A DNA stretch of 64,000 nucleotides from Amycolatopsis xylanica (GCF_900107045.1 NZ_FNON01000003.1:1054001-1118000), one strand, 5' to 3'. Numbered from the stretch's first letter, positions 24,691 through 34,070 are shown. Numbers and translations are program-made. The notes: generated by a model not told the origin, from the letters alone.

Positions 24691-24718
24691 GAGCTCACAT
24701 GAATAAGCTCATTTTTAG
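24691..24718 (+). terminator. Weak hairpin with T run
   Basis: GAGCT and AGCTC pair around a 10-nt loop and are followed by ATTTTTA. The element lies 150 bp beyond the EVE-nuclease stop and before the convergent helicase gene. The stem is short, so support is limited. The rest of the 24544-24756 spacer shows nothing further. Confidence 0.3.
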
Positions 24719-24756
24719 CTGGGTAGGCCTTGTTGACGACGTGATAGATCGCCACG

Positions 24757-26640
24757 CTAGCGGGCGTACTTACGAAGGAACTCGTTCGTCTCGTCGTCGA
24801 CGGAGTAGACGCAAACGCCCTGCATGCCTCGCGTCAGCAGCACCTTGTAAGTATTTCGCACCAGGCGATCGAAAACCACGTCATTCGCCCGCTTCACAGG
24901 GCGATCCCGCGAGAATTCACGCCGAGCGACCCACTGGCCGTCACGAACCACGAGGTCCCCGCCGAAGATCACGCCGGACCAGTCGTACTCGAATCCCTGA
25001 GCTGTGTAAATGCACCCGACCTGACCGAATCCCGCAGGGTCGGATGCCCAGAGCGAAGCAGACGGAACTCCCGCTACCTTCGCGCCGGGCTTGGTGTTCC
25101 AGGGGCGCCGCCATCCGCCGATCCGCACATCCTCGGCGAGCGTGTACTCGCCGTTCCGCTTGACGGCATCACTCCACTCCCAGCAAAACCCGGCCGCCAT
25201 CCTTGCGGTGCCCGAAAAGTTCTCAGCCTGACGGCGTAGCCAGGACTCCAACGTGTACGGCGACTCGACCGCGTCGACGACGTATTCGTCGTCTGTGCCC
25301 TTGACCAGGTCGGACCATACGACCGGCCCGTCGTCAGCAAGCCCCAGCAAGCGCAAGACCCACTCGTCGTAGTTGGACGAGCCGCCACAACGGAACTGCC
25401 CGTCGAGGTGGACCTCCTGGACGTCGCAGCCCTTTGCTCGAGCGATCCTGGCGATCGTGTCCCTGCTTCCGATCTCCCCTGGGCGCACGACTTGATGCTC
25501 GTCCAGCAGGAACACAGGCACCTTCGCCGCGTCGATGAGCTGATCGATCTGACCGGGAATCCGCCTGCTCCGGCTGTTCGGAGGCTCAGGATGGCCACGA
25601 ACACGATGCGCTTCATCGCAGATGAGCACGTCCAAGGCATTCTCAGGGGCGCCACCGAACTCATTGAAGTAGGTGAACACTTTCGCAGCTCGCTCATCGC
25701 CGCCTGCGACCTCCTGCCGCAACGTCTCGGTGAGCGCCTTGGACCCAGTCGCATGCAGAGCCCGGCGCCCCCGTCTGGCCAGCGCGGAAAGCAGGCTTAC
25801 CGCTATGGCGCTCTTGCCGGATCCCGGTCCGCCGATCACCAGGATAACCTTCTTGGTCTTTGTCTCATCGGCTTCTTTGACCGCGGTCAAAACCAACTCG
25901 TACGCCACCTGCTGCTCATCCAGCAAGACGAAATCGTCCCGGCCCGCCATCGAATCGGCGGCCGTCTTCAGCAGGGTCCTCGCCGGGGCGTGCACCGCGG
26001 ATTCGAGTTCCGACGCTGCCAGCCTGGCAGCGTCGGCCGTATCTGGGTCCGCGTCGAGCAACGACCACAAATCCGACACCAAGTCGCCCATCTGGTCCGC
26101 GGTGTAAAGCTGCCCGAAGTCGTCGAATTCGAAGTCGTCGAGCTCCCACGCTTCGGTGCGGTAGGCATTGTGCAAGTACGCCATCCCCTTGACCAGCATG
26201 GGTTTCCTGGCCAGATAGGGGATGAACTCGACCAGATGGCGGCAGTACCGCCGGACTTGCTCCGCGGGGTGGAGGAGCGGCTGATGCCGCCGGTACTCGG
26301 TACGCACCAAGCCATTCCCCAAGTTGGCAGCCCGTTCCCACTGCTTGAGCTCGATGAGCACGTAGGACGGTTGACCGGTATCTGGATGAACTCCACAGAG
26401 CAGCGCGTCGACACGCCTCGGGCAGTACGGCAGCTGGTACTCGAGAAAGACCTGGATGTGGCCCAGTCGAGCATCGCAGAGAAGGTTCAGCAAGGCAGGA
26501 AGGCTTCTCCGCCACGAACCGATCTCTCCATGCTCAACGGTCGGGTCATAGCGAATTCCAACATGGTCGGCGAGATCGCGGATCAGATAGTCCTCTTGGA
26601 TCGCCCAACGCAGATCGACCGCCGACTTCCAAACAGACAA
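24757..26640 (-). CDS. Nuclease-DUF2075 (Schlafen-3-like) helicase
   Basis: This 627-residue protein begins with a nuclease-like region: Asp78 in RRVDALLCG, Glu97 and Lys99 in YVLIELKQW, a PD-(D/E)xK core. A DUF2075/SF1-like ATPase follows, with Walker A GGPGSGKS (270-277), Walker B LICDEAH (339-345), HLDGQFRCGGSSNYDEWV and YTAQGFEYDWSGVIFGG. The C-terminal helicase motif is NTYKVLLTRGMQGVCVY. TTG at 26640 is the start, with GGGGAGG 5 nt upstream. Convergent with the EVE nuclease gene, it is likely part of the same defence island, possibly processing invading DNA or RNA. A decayed copy of its end lies at 22866-22983. Confidence 0.75.
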   Translation of the reverse strand: MSVWKSAVDLRWAIQEDYLIRDLADHVGIRYDPTVEHGEIGSWRRSLPALLNLLCDARLGHIQVFLEYQLPYCPRRVDALLCGVHPDTGQPSYVLIELKQWERAANLGNGLVRTEYRRHQPLLHPAEQVRRYCRHLVEFIPYLARKPMLVKGMAYLHNAYRTEAWELDDFEFDDFGQLYTADQMGDLVSDLWSLLDADPDTADAARLAASELESAVHAPARTLLKTAADSMAGRDDFVLLDEQQVAYELVLTAVKEADETKTKKVILVIGGPGSGKSAIAVSLLSALARRGRRALHATGSKALTETLRQEVAGGDERAAKVFTYFNEFGGAPENALDVLICDEAHRVRGHPEPPNSRSRRIPGQIDQLIDAAKVPVFLLDEHQVVRPGEIGSRDTIARIARAKGCDVQEVHLDGQFRCGGSSNYDEWVLRLLGLADDGPVVWSDLVKGTDDEYVVDAVESPYTLESWLRRQAENFSGTARMAAGFCWEWSDAVKRNGEYTLAEDVRIGGWRRPWNTKPGAKVAGVPSASLWASDPAGFGQVGCIYTAQGFEYDWSGVIFGGDLVVRDGQWVARREFSRDRPVKRANDVVFDRLVRNTYKVLLTRGMQGVCVYSVDDETNEFLRKYAR

Positions 26641-26845
26641 GAGCCCCTCCCCAGGGTCCGGCCCACGTTCTCGCCAAGTTTGTCACCTGACAGTGGCCCG
26701 TTTCAGACTAACGTGTCACTTCTCCAAGGTGAAGACGGCACAGAGATGAGGTCGGCTGGAAGGAGGCGTCCGGACATCGGAATTGCTCAAGTTATAAGAC
26801 TCGTCGAAGTCAACAGCTCGCGCCTGTCCCGGCACAAGCCGGAGC

Positions 26846-27325
26846 GTGACGGCTAGGAGCTGGTCTACCCGCCCGCGCCGGATCAGCTCATCAAAGACCG
26901 CACCGATATCCAGCGGACACTTCGTATCTGCCCTTGATCACGCCTTGTGCGGACTGCTCGATCACCAATCCGCCGATGATCTGCGCAACGGCGTAGACGG
27001 CAAGAATCCGGTCGATCTCGACGACGTGGACCTGATGGCGATCAACCCCTTGCCGCCTTACGTCTGGTATCAGGACATGGCGGACTTCGCGGAAGGTCTC
27101 AGCGACGAACGCGCGAATCGTCGCGCGGTGCAGTGGCTTGCCGACAACGGTCTTGTCGACCGTGACACAGCTGACCTCTTCGTCGCTGAGCACCCGGATC
27201 CCGCCCCTGCCCTGAGCAAGATCCGTTTCACGTACCGAAACACTAAAGGCGGGGCGGACGATGTGAACCGCCCGCCCCGCACTGCAGGTTCCTACTGGGA
27301 CAAGGCGCCGAGCAGGCGCAGGTGA
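26846..27325 (+). pseudogene. Probable UPF0158-family remnant
   Basis: The open frame contains NPLPPYVWYQDMADFAEG and then DERANRRAVQWLADNGLVD. In UPF0158 proteins these two segments are normally separated by about 30-40 residues including GRGAFRRFKD, so the core appears deleted. The first 30 residues are not family-like, and the end runs through the terminator and stop of the aldo/keto reductase gene, so both ends are probably fortuitous. The 26641-26845 spacer before it carries the helicase promoter region and nothing else recognised. Confidence 0.45.
27249..27280 (-). terminator. Terminator of the MFS-aldo/keto reductase unit
   Basis: GCGGGGCG (27249-27256) and CGCCCCGC (27273-27280) form an 8-bp stem. 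On the minus strand it is followed by CTTTAGTGTTT. It starts 12 bp beyond the aldo/keto reductase stop. Confidence 0.6.
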
Positions 27326-28146
27326 TCGTCCGTGAGATCGATCGCCTGCGCGGCGACGTTCTCCGCGAGGTGCGCGAGCGACTTGGTGCCGGGGATCGGC
27401 AGCATCACCGGCGAACGCAGCAGCAGCCAGGCCAGCGCGACCTGTGCCTGGGTCGCGCCGAGCTCACCGGCGATGGTCGCGAGTACGCCGTCGCCCGCGG
27501 TGTGCGCGCCCTTGCCGATCGGCAGGAACGGGACGAAGGCGATGCCTTCCTGCTCGCAGAAGTCGAGCACCGCCTCGGACTTGCGGTCAGTGAGGTGGTA
27601 CCGGTTCTGGACGCTGGCGATCGGGGTGATGTCGCGCGACTCCTTGATCTGCTCGACGGTCACCTCGGACAAGCCGATGTGACGGATCTTGCCCGCCTCG
27701 CGCAGCTCGGCGAGTGCGCCGAGCTGGTCGGCCAATGGCACCGCCGGGTCGATCCGGTGCAGGTAAAGGAGATCGACGGTCTCCAGGCGCAGCCTGCGCA
27801 GGCTCAGCTCGACCTGCTGGCGGAGGTATTCCGGGCGCCCCAGCGGAATCCACTCGGTGGGGCTGGGGTGGGTCATGCCCACCTTGGTCGCGACGACCAG
27901 GCCCTCCGGGTACGGGTGCAGCGCGTCGGCGAGCACGCCTTCGGCCACCGCGGGGCCGTAGCAGTCCGCGGTGTCGAAGAAGTTCACGCCCAGTTCGACC
28001 GCGCGGTGGACGACCGCGGCCGCGCCTGCCGGGTCTTCCGGCGGGCCCCACGAGTTCGGGCCTGCCAGCCAGCGGTTGCCGAACCCGATCCGGCGCACCG
28101 GAAGGTCTCCGCCGAGCGCGAAAGTCTCGACACTATCCGTCATCAC
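27292..28146 (-). CDS. Aldo/keto reductase
   Basis: This 284-residue TIM-barrel protein has the catalytic set Asp and Tyr in FFDTADCYGPA, Lys in VVATKVGM, and His in LLYLHRIDP. The NADPH site is near IPGTKSLAHLAENV. It reduces a carbonyl of a sugar or small metabolite. It is a close paralogue of the enzyme at 33231-34070, sharing TPLGRPEYLRQQ-like and GKIxHIGLSxV segments. It is the last gene of the minus-strand run from the flavoprotein at 32184. Confidence 0.88.
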   Translation of the reverse strand: MMTDSVETFALGGDLPVRRIGFGNRWLAGPNSWGPPEDPAGAAAVVHRAVELGVNFFDTADCYGPAVAEGVLADALHPYPEGLVVATKVGMTHPSPTEWIPLGRPEYLRQQVELSLRRLRLETVDLLYLHRIDPAVPLADQLGALAELREAGKIRHIGLSEVTVEQIKESRDITPIASVQNRYHLTDRKSEAVLDFCEQEGIAFVPFLPIGKGAHTAGDGVLATIAGELGATQAQVALAWLLLRSPVMLPIPGTKSLAHLAENVAAQAIDLTDDHLRLLGALSQ

Positions 28147-28177
28147 GATTCTCCCAGTTGATCTTTGATTTTGCCGT

Positions 28178-29434
28178 TCACGACCGGACTTGATGGGTCA
28201 CCTGCGGTTCGGTCACCGGCCAGCGGAGGACGCCGAGCACGCTGCAGCACAGCAATGCCGCCCCGAGGCCACCGAAAGCCCAGCCATAGCCCCACAGCCC
28301 CGCGAGCCAGCCCGCCACCACCGAGCCCGCGGACTGGACGCCGTAGAGCACCACCACGTACAGGCCGACCGCGCGTGCCCGCATGTCGATCGGCACGTGC
28401 ACCTGGATCAGGCCGTTGTTGATCGTCACCGCGACCGCGTACACCGCGCCGTAGACGGCCAGCGGGACCGCCATCTGCGGGACCGTCGTCAGTGCGGGCA
28501 GCACCGCCGTGCACGCGGCGGTGATCACGCCCGCTCCGAGCAGGATCCAGTTGTCCTCGTACCGGCGGCGCAGCCTCGGGTACAGCAGCGCCATGGCGAT
28601 CGCGCCGACACCCGCCGAGGCCGAGGCGAAGCCCATCTGGCTTTCCGAAAGCCCTCGCTCGCGCATGACGTAGACCGGAAGCATGCTCCAGATCGTCTGC
28701 CCGACGAAGAAGTACAGGAAGCCACGGATGAGCACGGCGCGGAACAGCACCGATTCCCGGACGAGCGCGATCGTCTGCCGGAACGCGTCGGGAACCGTCA
28801 GGGTGGCCCCCGCGGACCGGTCGGTCGAGCGATGACCGAAGAAATAAGCGAGCAGCCCGACGAAGGACAGCGCGTTGAGCAGATAGACCGGCGCCCCGCC
28901 GAAACCGCTGTAGACGAAGCCCGCGATCGCCGGGCCCATGGTGCGCGCGAGGTTGTAGGAAAGGCTGTTCAGGCTCGCGCCGTCCTTCACCAGTTCCCTC
29001 GGCAGTGCCGCGGAGACCTCGGCGTTCCACGCGGGGTAGGTGACCGCCCAGCTGGTGTTGATCGCGAAGGTGAGCCCGAGCAGCCAGCCGACCGTCAGGC
29101 CGCCGGTCAGATCCAGCGCCAGGAAACCGGCGGCGGCGAGGATGCTCACCGCGCTGGACCAGAACAGGATGAAACCGCGCCCGAACCGATCGGCGAACAA
29201 CCCGGCGGGGAAGGAGAAGAAGAAGATCGGCACCATGGTCGTCGCGTAGAGCAACGAGTTCACCAGTGGCGACGGGCTCAAGGTGGCGAGCGCCGCCGCG
29301 GCCGCCATGTTGTGCATCCAGGTGCCGAAGTTCCGGCCCAGCCCGATCAGCCACAACGCCCGGTACCCGCGATAGGCGAGCGGCCCCCGCCCTTGCCCAG
29401 CCGAGTTGTGGTCCACTGTCAGTCCTGCTCCCAT
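28178..29434 (-). CDS. MFS exporter
   Basis: This 418-residue protein has twelve predicted spans in two halves, with the MFS loop motif GLFADRFGRGFI after span 2 and RGLSESQMGFASA plus YPRLRRRYED in the second half. It resembles MFS_3/enterobactin-type exporters. In this cluster it most likely exports the finished small molecule. Its start overlaps the end of the ATP-grasp gene by 16 bp. Confidence 0.85.
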   Translation of the reverse strand: MGAGLTVDHNSAGQGRGPLAYRGYRALWLIGLGRNFGTWMHNMAAAAALATLSPSPLVNSLLYATTMVPIFFFSFPAGLFADRFGRGFILFWSSAVSILAAAGFLALDLTGGLTVGWLLGLTFAINTSWAVTYPAWNAEVSAALPRELVKDGASLNSLSYNLARTMGPAIAGFVYSGFGGAPVYLLNALSFVGLLAYFFGHRSTDRSAGATLTVPDAFRQTIALVRESVLFRAVLIRGFLYFFVGQTIWSMLPVYVMRERGLSESQMGFASASAGVGAIAMALLYPRLRRRYEDNWILLGAGVITAACTAVLPALTTVPQMAVPLAVYGAVYAVAVTINNGLIQVHVPIDMRARAVGLYVVVLYGVQSAGSVVAGWLAGLWGYGWAFGGLGAALLCCSVLGVLRWPVTEPQVTHQVRS

Positions 29435-30666
29435 TCGGTGTTGTCGTGGAACCAGGCGATCGCCTCGATGAGGCGGTCTTCGATCTCCCGGTCGTCCTTG
29501 CCGGTGACGAGGATCGTCGCGACCTCGGCATTGGTGTAGGCCATCGCCTCGTACCGTTTTCCGACGGGCCCGCAGCGGAAGCTGTACACCCAGTCGAACG
29601 GCAGCGCCTCAGGCGCCTTGACCAGGACGCCCGGTTTCGGCGAGATCAGCACGTGGCCGGCGAGGCGCTGCTGCAGCTGCTCGCCTGGCGGCCAGGACGG
29701 CGGCTCGAACCCGCAGTAGGAACGGACGGCGGCCATCTTGAAGTTCACCCCGAAGCTCGCCAGGTTCTCCTCGAACACCGACGCGCCGGCCAGCCGGGCG
29801 GCGGCCTCGCCGAGTACGAGCTCACCGTTGGGCCGCCGGAACACCTCGACGTGGAACATGCCGTCCTCGCCGAGCGGCAGCACGTTCTCGAGGATGTTCC
29901 TGGTGAACGCCACCAGCTCCTTGGCCAGTTCGCTCTTGGCGTCCAGCAGCGCGTTGATCAGGTGACCGCCTGCCAGGAATTCCAGGTGGGTGCCGATGAA
30001 CCGGCCCGCGCTGATGAACTGGCACTTGCCGCGCGCGTAGAAACCGTCGATCCGGTACTGCTTGCCGTGGATGAACTCCTCGACGATCAGGTCGGGCAAC
30101 CGGTCGGTCGCCGACAGCACGCCGTTCTCCAGGTGCTCGTCGAGCTCGGCGGGCGAGTCGATCACGAAGGTGTGCGCGGACCCGCGGCCGTCGATCGGCT
30201 TCAGGACGATCGGATAGCCGGCCTCGGCGGCGAAATCGACGACCTCGAGCGCGTTCGTGACCCGCTTCCACTTGGCGACCGGGACGCCGGCCGCCGATGC
30301 CTTCTCCTTCATCAGGATCTTGTCGCGCAGGTAAACCGCGTCCTGCGGCAGCAAACCGGGCAGGTTGTGACGCTCACGCAGCAGGGCCGCGCGCAGCACA
30401 TCGATCTCGGCCATCGGCACGACAGCCTCGATGGTGTGCTCGGCGAACAGCTCGTCGGCCGTCTTCAGCACCAGGTCGTTGGCCGCGTACGAACGGAACG
30501 CGATGATCTTCTGGAAGCTCTTGCCGTAGTTCTCGTCCAGCCACTCCGGCGAGTGGTCCTGGTCGAACCCGGTGAGCAGGATCGTGTCCCCGCCGGTCGC
30601 TTCGAGCCATTCCTCCGGTGTGTTGCGAAGGATGACCTTCAGTGGCGAGAGAATGAGACGCGTCAT
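29419..30666 (-). CDS. ATP-grasp ligase
   Basis: This 415-residue protein has an N-terminal pre-ATP-grasp part (1-105) with AVVPMAEIDVLRAALL. The ATP-grasp core has RDKILMKEKASAAGVPV, YPIVLKPIDGRGSAHTFVI (P-loop), LPDLIVEEFIHGKQYRIDG, and the Mg-binding segment FHVEVFRRPNGELVLGEAAA. It is of the carbamoyl-phosphate-synthase-like class that joins a carboxylate to an amine through an acyl phosphate. It lies 15 bp downstream of the flavoprotein gene and overlaps the MFS gene. It is the only obvious amide-forming enzyme in the cluster and may couple an amino acid to the sugar-acid part. Confidence 0.82.
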   Translation of the reverse strand: MTRLILSPLKVILRNTPEEWLEATGGDTILLTGFDQDHSPEWLDENYGKSFQKIIAFRSYAANDLVLKTADELFAEHTIEAVVPMAEIDVLRAALLRERHNLPGLLPQDAVYLRDKILMKEKASAAGVPVAKWKRVTNALEVVDFAAEAGYPIVLKPIDGRGSAHTFVIDSPAELDEHLENGVLSATDRLPDLIVEEFIHGKQYRIDGFYARGKCQFISAGRFIGTHLEFLAGGHLINALLDAKSELAKELVAFTRNILENVLPLGEDGMFHVEVFRRPNGELVLGEAAARLAGASVFEENLASFGVNFKMAAVRSYCGFEPPSWPPGEQLQQRLAGHVLISPKPGVLVKAPEALPFDWVYSFRCGPVGKRYEAMAYTNAEVATILVTGKDDREIEDRLIEAIAWFHDNTEWEQD

Positions 30667-30681
30667 CGATTTCCTCCAGTG

Positions 30682-32184
30682 TCAGCTGACGGCTTGGGCG
30701 AGTTGCGGTTCGGTCAACGCGGCCACGATCTGCTCCGCGATCAGTTCGGCCTGCCGTCCGACGACGTCGATCGCGCTCGTCACGTAGTGGGCTCCGCAGG
30801 TGAGTGCGCCGAGCGCGTACAGCCCGTCCTGGACTTCCCCGTCCGCGGCCAGCACCCGGCCGGTCCGTGGTTCGAGTCGCAGTCCGCCGAACAGGTCACG
30901 GGCGGCGATGCCGTCGCCGAGCAGCTGATCGGTCAGCCTCGACGCTCCCTTGTGGACGGTCCTGGCCGCACCGGTGCAGTTGACGATCCAGTCGAACCGC
31001 TCACCACCCGACTCGGCGGCCACCTCGAAACCCTGACGGGCCGCGCGGATGTCGTGCACGCCGGCGACCAGGCCGATCGCGCCGGACTTGATCGCGGCGT
31101 CGAGCGCGCGGGCACTGACCACCGGGATCGGCACCCGGCGGGCCATCCACCCGCTGTGCAGGTTCCGCAGGAACCAGTGCCGATGCGTGGCCGGCAATGC
31201 TTGCCAGCACACGGAAATCACCTCGTTGGTCGAGGCCAGCACCGATTGCCACGCGACCGGCTCGTGCGAGCGGGCGAGGTCTTCTTCGAGCCGCCGGTGC
31301 GACTGCGCCGCCGTAAGTCCCGATGTCAGCCCGATGTCCGAGAACCGGGCGCCGGCGAGCCGCAGCTCTCCTGACAGTTCGCGCAAAACGCTGCGCAGGC
31401 CGAAGTCCGCGCCCTCCCGCGCCCGCACTCGGCGCATGGCGTGCGGGGTGAACGCCTGCAGTTCCCATGCCGGGTTGTCGCCTCGCACCGACGGCAGCAT
31501 CCCGCCGCGTGACAGCAGCGAAATCGGCCCGGTGTGCCCGCGGGAGAGCAGGTGCAACGCGGTGTCGATGCCACTGAGGCGGCTGCCGAGCACGCCGACT
31601 CGCGCGCCGTCCGGAATCGCCTCGAACTCCGCGCCGAACGGCGGCGCCTGCGGCACATACCCCGGCGCGCCCGTCAGCGCGTACTGATCATGGCTGCCCG
31701 GCGCGCCCATGGCGAGCACGACCGCTCCGGCCGAAACCGGCCCCGACCCGGCGGTGTCCACCCGGTACCCGCCGGACGGGCCAGCCTGGACACCGATCGC
31801 CTCGTCGCGGACCACGTCGACCACGACGCCGATCCGCCTGGCCCGCCGGATCGACTCGCGCAGCATCGCCGCGAGGTACTCGCCGAAGGTGCGGCGCGGC
31901 AGGAATTCCTTCTCCGCCAGCGCCTGCCGTACCGCGCCGGGCCTCGCCACCCAGCGGGCGAACCGGCCGTCCCCGGCCAGGTCCATCCGCCCGGTCGAGC
32001 GGTTGAGCAGCGCTTCGCCGTTGCCGGGCCCGTACGCCGTCCCAGTACCGAAGGTCGCGTCGGGATTGATGACGGTGATGCGCTTTCCCGTCACGTCGGC
32101 ACCATTTCTCTCCAGCTCGTCGATAATACGGCTGAACAGAAAAGTGCCCCCAGCACCGGCGCCGATCAATGCGAAATCAGTCAC
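30682..32184 (-). CDS. FAD/NAD(P)-binding flavoprotein
   Basis: This 500-residue protein starts with a dinucleotide fold ALIGAGAGGTFLFSRIIDEL, then INPDATFGTGTAYGPGN, a second GxG-like site VGVLGSRLSGIDTALHLLSRG, and DWIVNCTGAA near the end. This is the FAD-NAD(P)-binding (Pfam13454-like) pattern of N-hydroxylases and related oxidases such as HpyO. GTG at 32184 is chosen since it gives the usual start of the Rossmann fold. It is divergent from the LysR gene 131 bp away, and probably its target. Confidence 0.78.
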   Translation of the reverse strand: MTDFALIGAGAGGTFLFSRIIDELERNGADVTGKRITVINPDATFGTGTAYGPGNGEALLNRSTGRMDLAGDGRFARWVARPGAVRQALAEKEFLPRRTFGEYLAAMLRESIRRARRIGVVVDVVRDEAIGVQAGPSGGYRVDTAGSGPVSAGAVVLAMGAPGSHDQYALTGAPGYVPQAPPFGAEFEAIPDGARVGVLGSRLSGIDTALHLLSRGHTGPISLLSRGGMLPSVRGDNPAWELQAFTPHAMRRVRAREGADFGLRSVLRELSGELRLAGARFSDIGLTSGLTAAQSHRRLEEDLARSHEPVAWQSVLASTNEVISVCWQALPATHRHWFLRNLHSGWMARRVPIPVVSARALDAAIKSGAIGLVAGVHDIRAARQGFEVAAESGGERFDWIVNCTGAARTVHKGASRLTDQLLGDGIAARDLFGGLRLEPRTGRVLAADGEVQDGLYALGALTCGAHYVTSAIDVVGRQAELIAEQIVAALTEPQLAQAVS

Positions 32185-32314
32185 CAACGCCCCCAAGTTG
32201 AAAAACAATTTACCGCGAACGAACCATTTCCCGCCTGCTCCCGATTCAAGTCTCACAGAGCAGGCCGTTCAGCTCAAGCAACTATTACTCGACCCGTCTG
32301 TTTAGAATGTCTAC

Positions 32315-33229
32315 GTGATCGATCTTCTCCAGTTGCGCGCTTTGCACGCGGTGGCGGCCAGCGGGTCCGTGCGGGCCGCGGCGGACGCGCTCCACGTGAC
32401 CACCTCGGCGCTGTCGCAGCGCCTGGGCAAGCTGGAGCGGACCGTGGGCCAGCCGCTGCTCGAACGCCACGGCCGCGGGGTCAAGCTCACCGACGCGGCG
32501 CATCTGCTGGTCGACTACGCGAACCGGATCTTCTCGCTGGTCGAAGAGGCCGAAGCACGGGTCGAGGCGCATCGGGGCGCGGTCGCCGGGCGCGTGACGA
32601 TCGCGGCGTTCCCGACCGCCGCGCGCGGCCTGCTGGTGCCGACGCTCTCCCGGCTCCGGCCCGATCACCCCGCGCTCACCGTGACCCTGCGCGAGCAGGA
32701 GCCGCACGAGTCGATCCCGCTGGTCGCCCGCGGCGATCTCGACCTCGCGGTGGTACAGGACTGGTACAACGCACCGCTGGCCATTCCCGACGGTTTGCAC
32801 CGGTCGCCGCTGCTCGACGATCTCACTGATGTGGCCCTTCCGGAAAATCATCGATTCGCGGACCGGGAATTCGTCAATCTCGAAGAGCTTTCGCATGAAA
32901 CCTGGGTCACCTGGCCGCCCGGATCGGGTTGTCACGAATGGCTCGTCAGCACCCTGCGCCTGCTGGGCGCCGAACCCGACATCGCGCACACCGCGGGCGA
33001 ATACCCCACTCAATTCGGGCTCGTCGCCGCCGGTTTCGGCGCGGCGATCATCCCGAGGCTCGGCAGGGACCACCTGCCGGACGGGGTGCGGATCGTGCCG
33101 GTCCAGCCGGTGCTGAGCAGGCATGTCTACGCGGTGTCGCGGGCCGAGTCGGCCAAACGGCCCGCGGTCCGTGCGGTCATCGAAGCCATGCAGGCGGTCG
33201 CGCGCGACGAACTGCGCGCGACCGCTTGA
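32315..33229 (+). CDS. LysR-family transcriptional regulator
   Basis: This 304-residue protein has an N-terminal HTH (ALHAVAASGSVRAAADALHV, TTSALSQRLGKLER, residues 7-45) and a LysR substrate-binding domain with GRVTIAAFPTAARGLLVPTL and TVTLREQEPHESIPLV. It sits between two halves of the cluster: divergent from the flavoprotein gene and ending 1 bp from the end of the convergent long operon. It probably controls the 32184-27292 unit in answer to a pathway metabolite. Confidence 0.88.
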   Translation: MIDLLQLRALHAVAASGSVRAAADALHVTTSALSQRLGKLERTVGQPLLERHGRGVKLTDAAHLLVDYANRIFSLVEEAEARVEAHRGAVAGRVTIAAFPTAARGLLVPTLSRLRPDHPALTVTLREQEPHESIPLVARGDLDLAVVQDWYNAPLAIPDGLHRSPLLDDLTDVALPENHRFADREFVNLEELSHETWVTWPPGSGCHEWLVSTLRLLGAEPDIAHTAGEYPTQFGLVAAGFGAAIIPRLGRDHLPDGVRIVPVQPVLSRHVYAVSRAESAKRPAVRAVIEAMQAVARDELRATA

Positions 33230-33230
33230 C

Positions 33231-34070
33231 TCACGCACTCAGCCGCGCGAACTGCTCGTCGGTGAGCTTGATGTCCGCGGCCGCGACGTTCTCCTCGAGA
33301 TGCGCGACAGAGCGGGTGCCCGGGATGGGCGCGACGACCGGTGAGCGGTGCAGCAGCCAGGCCAGCGAGACCTGCACCGGGGTGGCGCCGATCTCCGCGG
33401 CCACCTCGCCGAGCGCGCCACCCGGCTCGGCGTGCGCGCCGGAGGCGATCGGGAGCCACGGCACGAACACCAGGCCCTCGCGCTCGCAGTAGTCGAGGAC
33501 GTCCTCGTCGTCACGCTGGGTCAGGTTGTAGAGGTTCTGCACGCCCACCACGTCGATGGTCGCCCTGGCCTCCTCGAGCTCGGCCACCGAGACCTGGGAC
33601 AGGCCGATGTGGCCGATCTTGCCCTCGTCCTGCAGCTGCCGCAGCGCGCCGAACTGGTCGGCCGCGGGCACCCGCGGATCGATGCGGTGCAGCCAGAACA
33701 GGTCGATGCGCTCCAGCCGCAGGCGGCGCAGGCTCAGTTCCGCCTGCTGGCGCAGGTACTCCGGGCGGCCGAGCGGGGTGTACACCGACCGCGACGGCCT
33801 GGCCTGCCCCGCCTTGGTGCCGATCACCAGGCCTGCCGGGTACGGGTGCAGCGCCTCGGCGAGCAGCTCCTCGCCGACCGCGGGCCCGTAGGAATCGGCG
33901 GTGTCGATGAAGTCGACCCCGAGCTCCACCGCCCGGCGCGCCACCGCGAGTGCCGAGGGCACGTCGGCGGGCGGTCCCCATTCATCGGGTCCGGTCATGT
34001 GCATCGCGCCGAAACCGAGCCGCCGCACGGTGAGTTCGCCGCCGATGGTGATCGTGGCCGGGCTGTTCAT
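33231..34070 (-). CDS. Aldo/keto reductase (second copy)
   Basis: This 279-residue protein has Asp/Tyr in FIDTADSYGPA, Lys in VIGTKAGQ, His in FWLHRIDPR and nucleotide-binding IPGTRSVAHLEENVA. All catalytic residues are present. It is a clear paralogue of 27292-28146. ATG at 34070 overlaps the quinone-oxidoreductase stop by 4 bp; an open frame continuing upstream is not family sequence. It is the last gene of the NeuB operon and ends 1 bp from the LysR stop. Confidence 0.88.
   Translation of the reverse strand: MNSPATITIGGELTVRRLGFGAMHMTGPDEWGPPADVPSALAVARRAVELGVDFIDTADSYGPAVGEELLAEALHPYPAGLVIGTKAGQARPSRSVYTPLGRPEYLRQQAELSLRRLRLERIDLFWLHRIDPRVPAADQFGALRQLQDEGKIGHIGLSQVSVAELEEARATIDVVGVQNLYNLTQRDDEDVLDYCEREGLVFVPWLPIASGAHAEPGGALGEVAAEIGATPVQVSLAWLLHRSPVVAPIPGTRSVAHLEENVAAADIKLTDEQFARLSA

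Noticed and set aside
22820..27310. Possible att repeats of a tRNA-integrated element
   Set aside because: I looked for a copy of the tRNA-Arg 3' end near the right edge and saw none, and there is no integrase, so an integrative element is not claimed.
29266..31374. 702-residue open frame on the plus strand
   Set aside because: Antisense shadow of the ATP-grasp and flavoprotein genes; low-complexity Arg/Gln/His composition and no domain.
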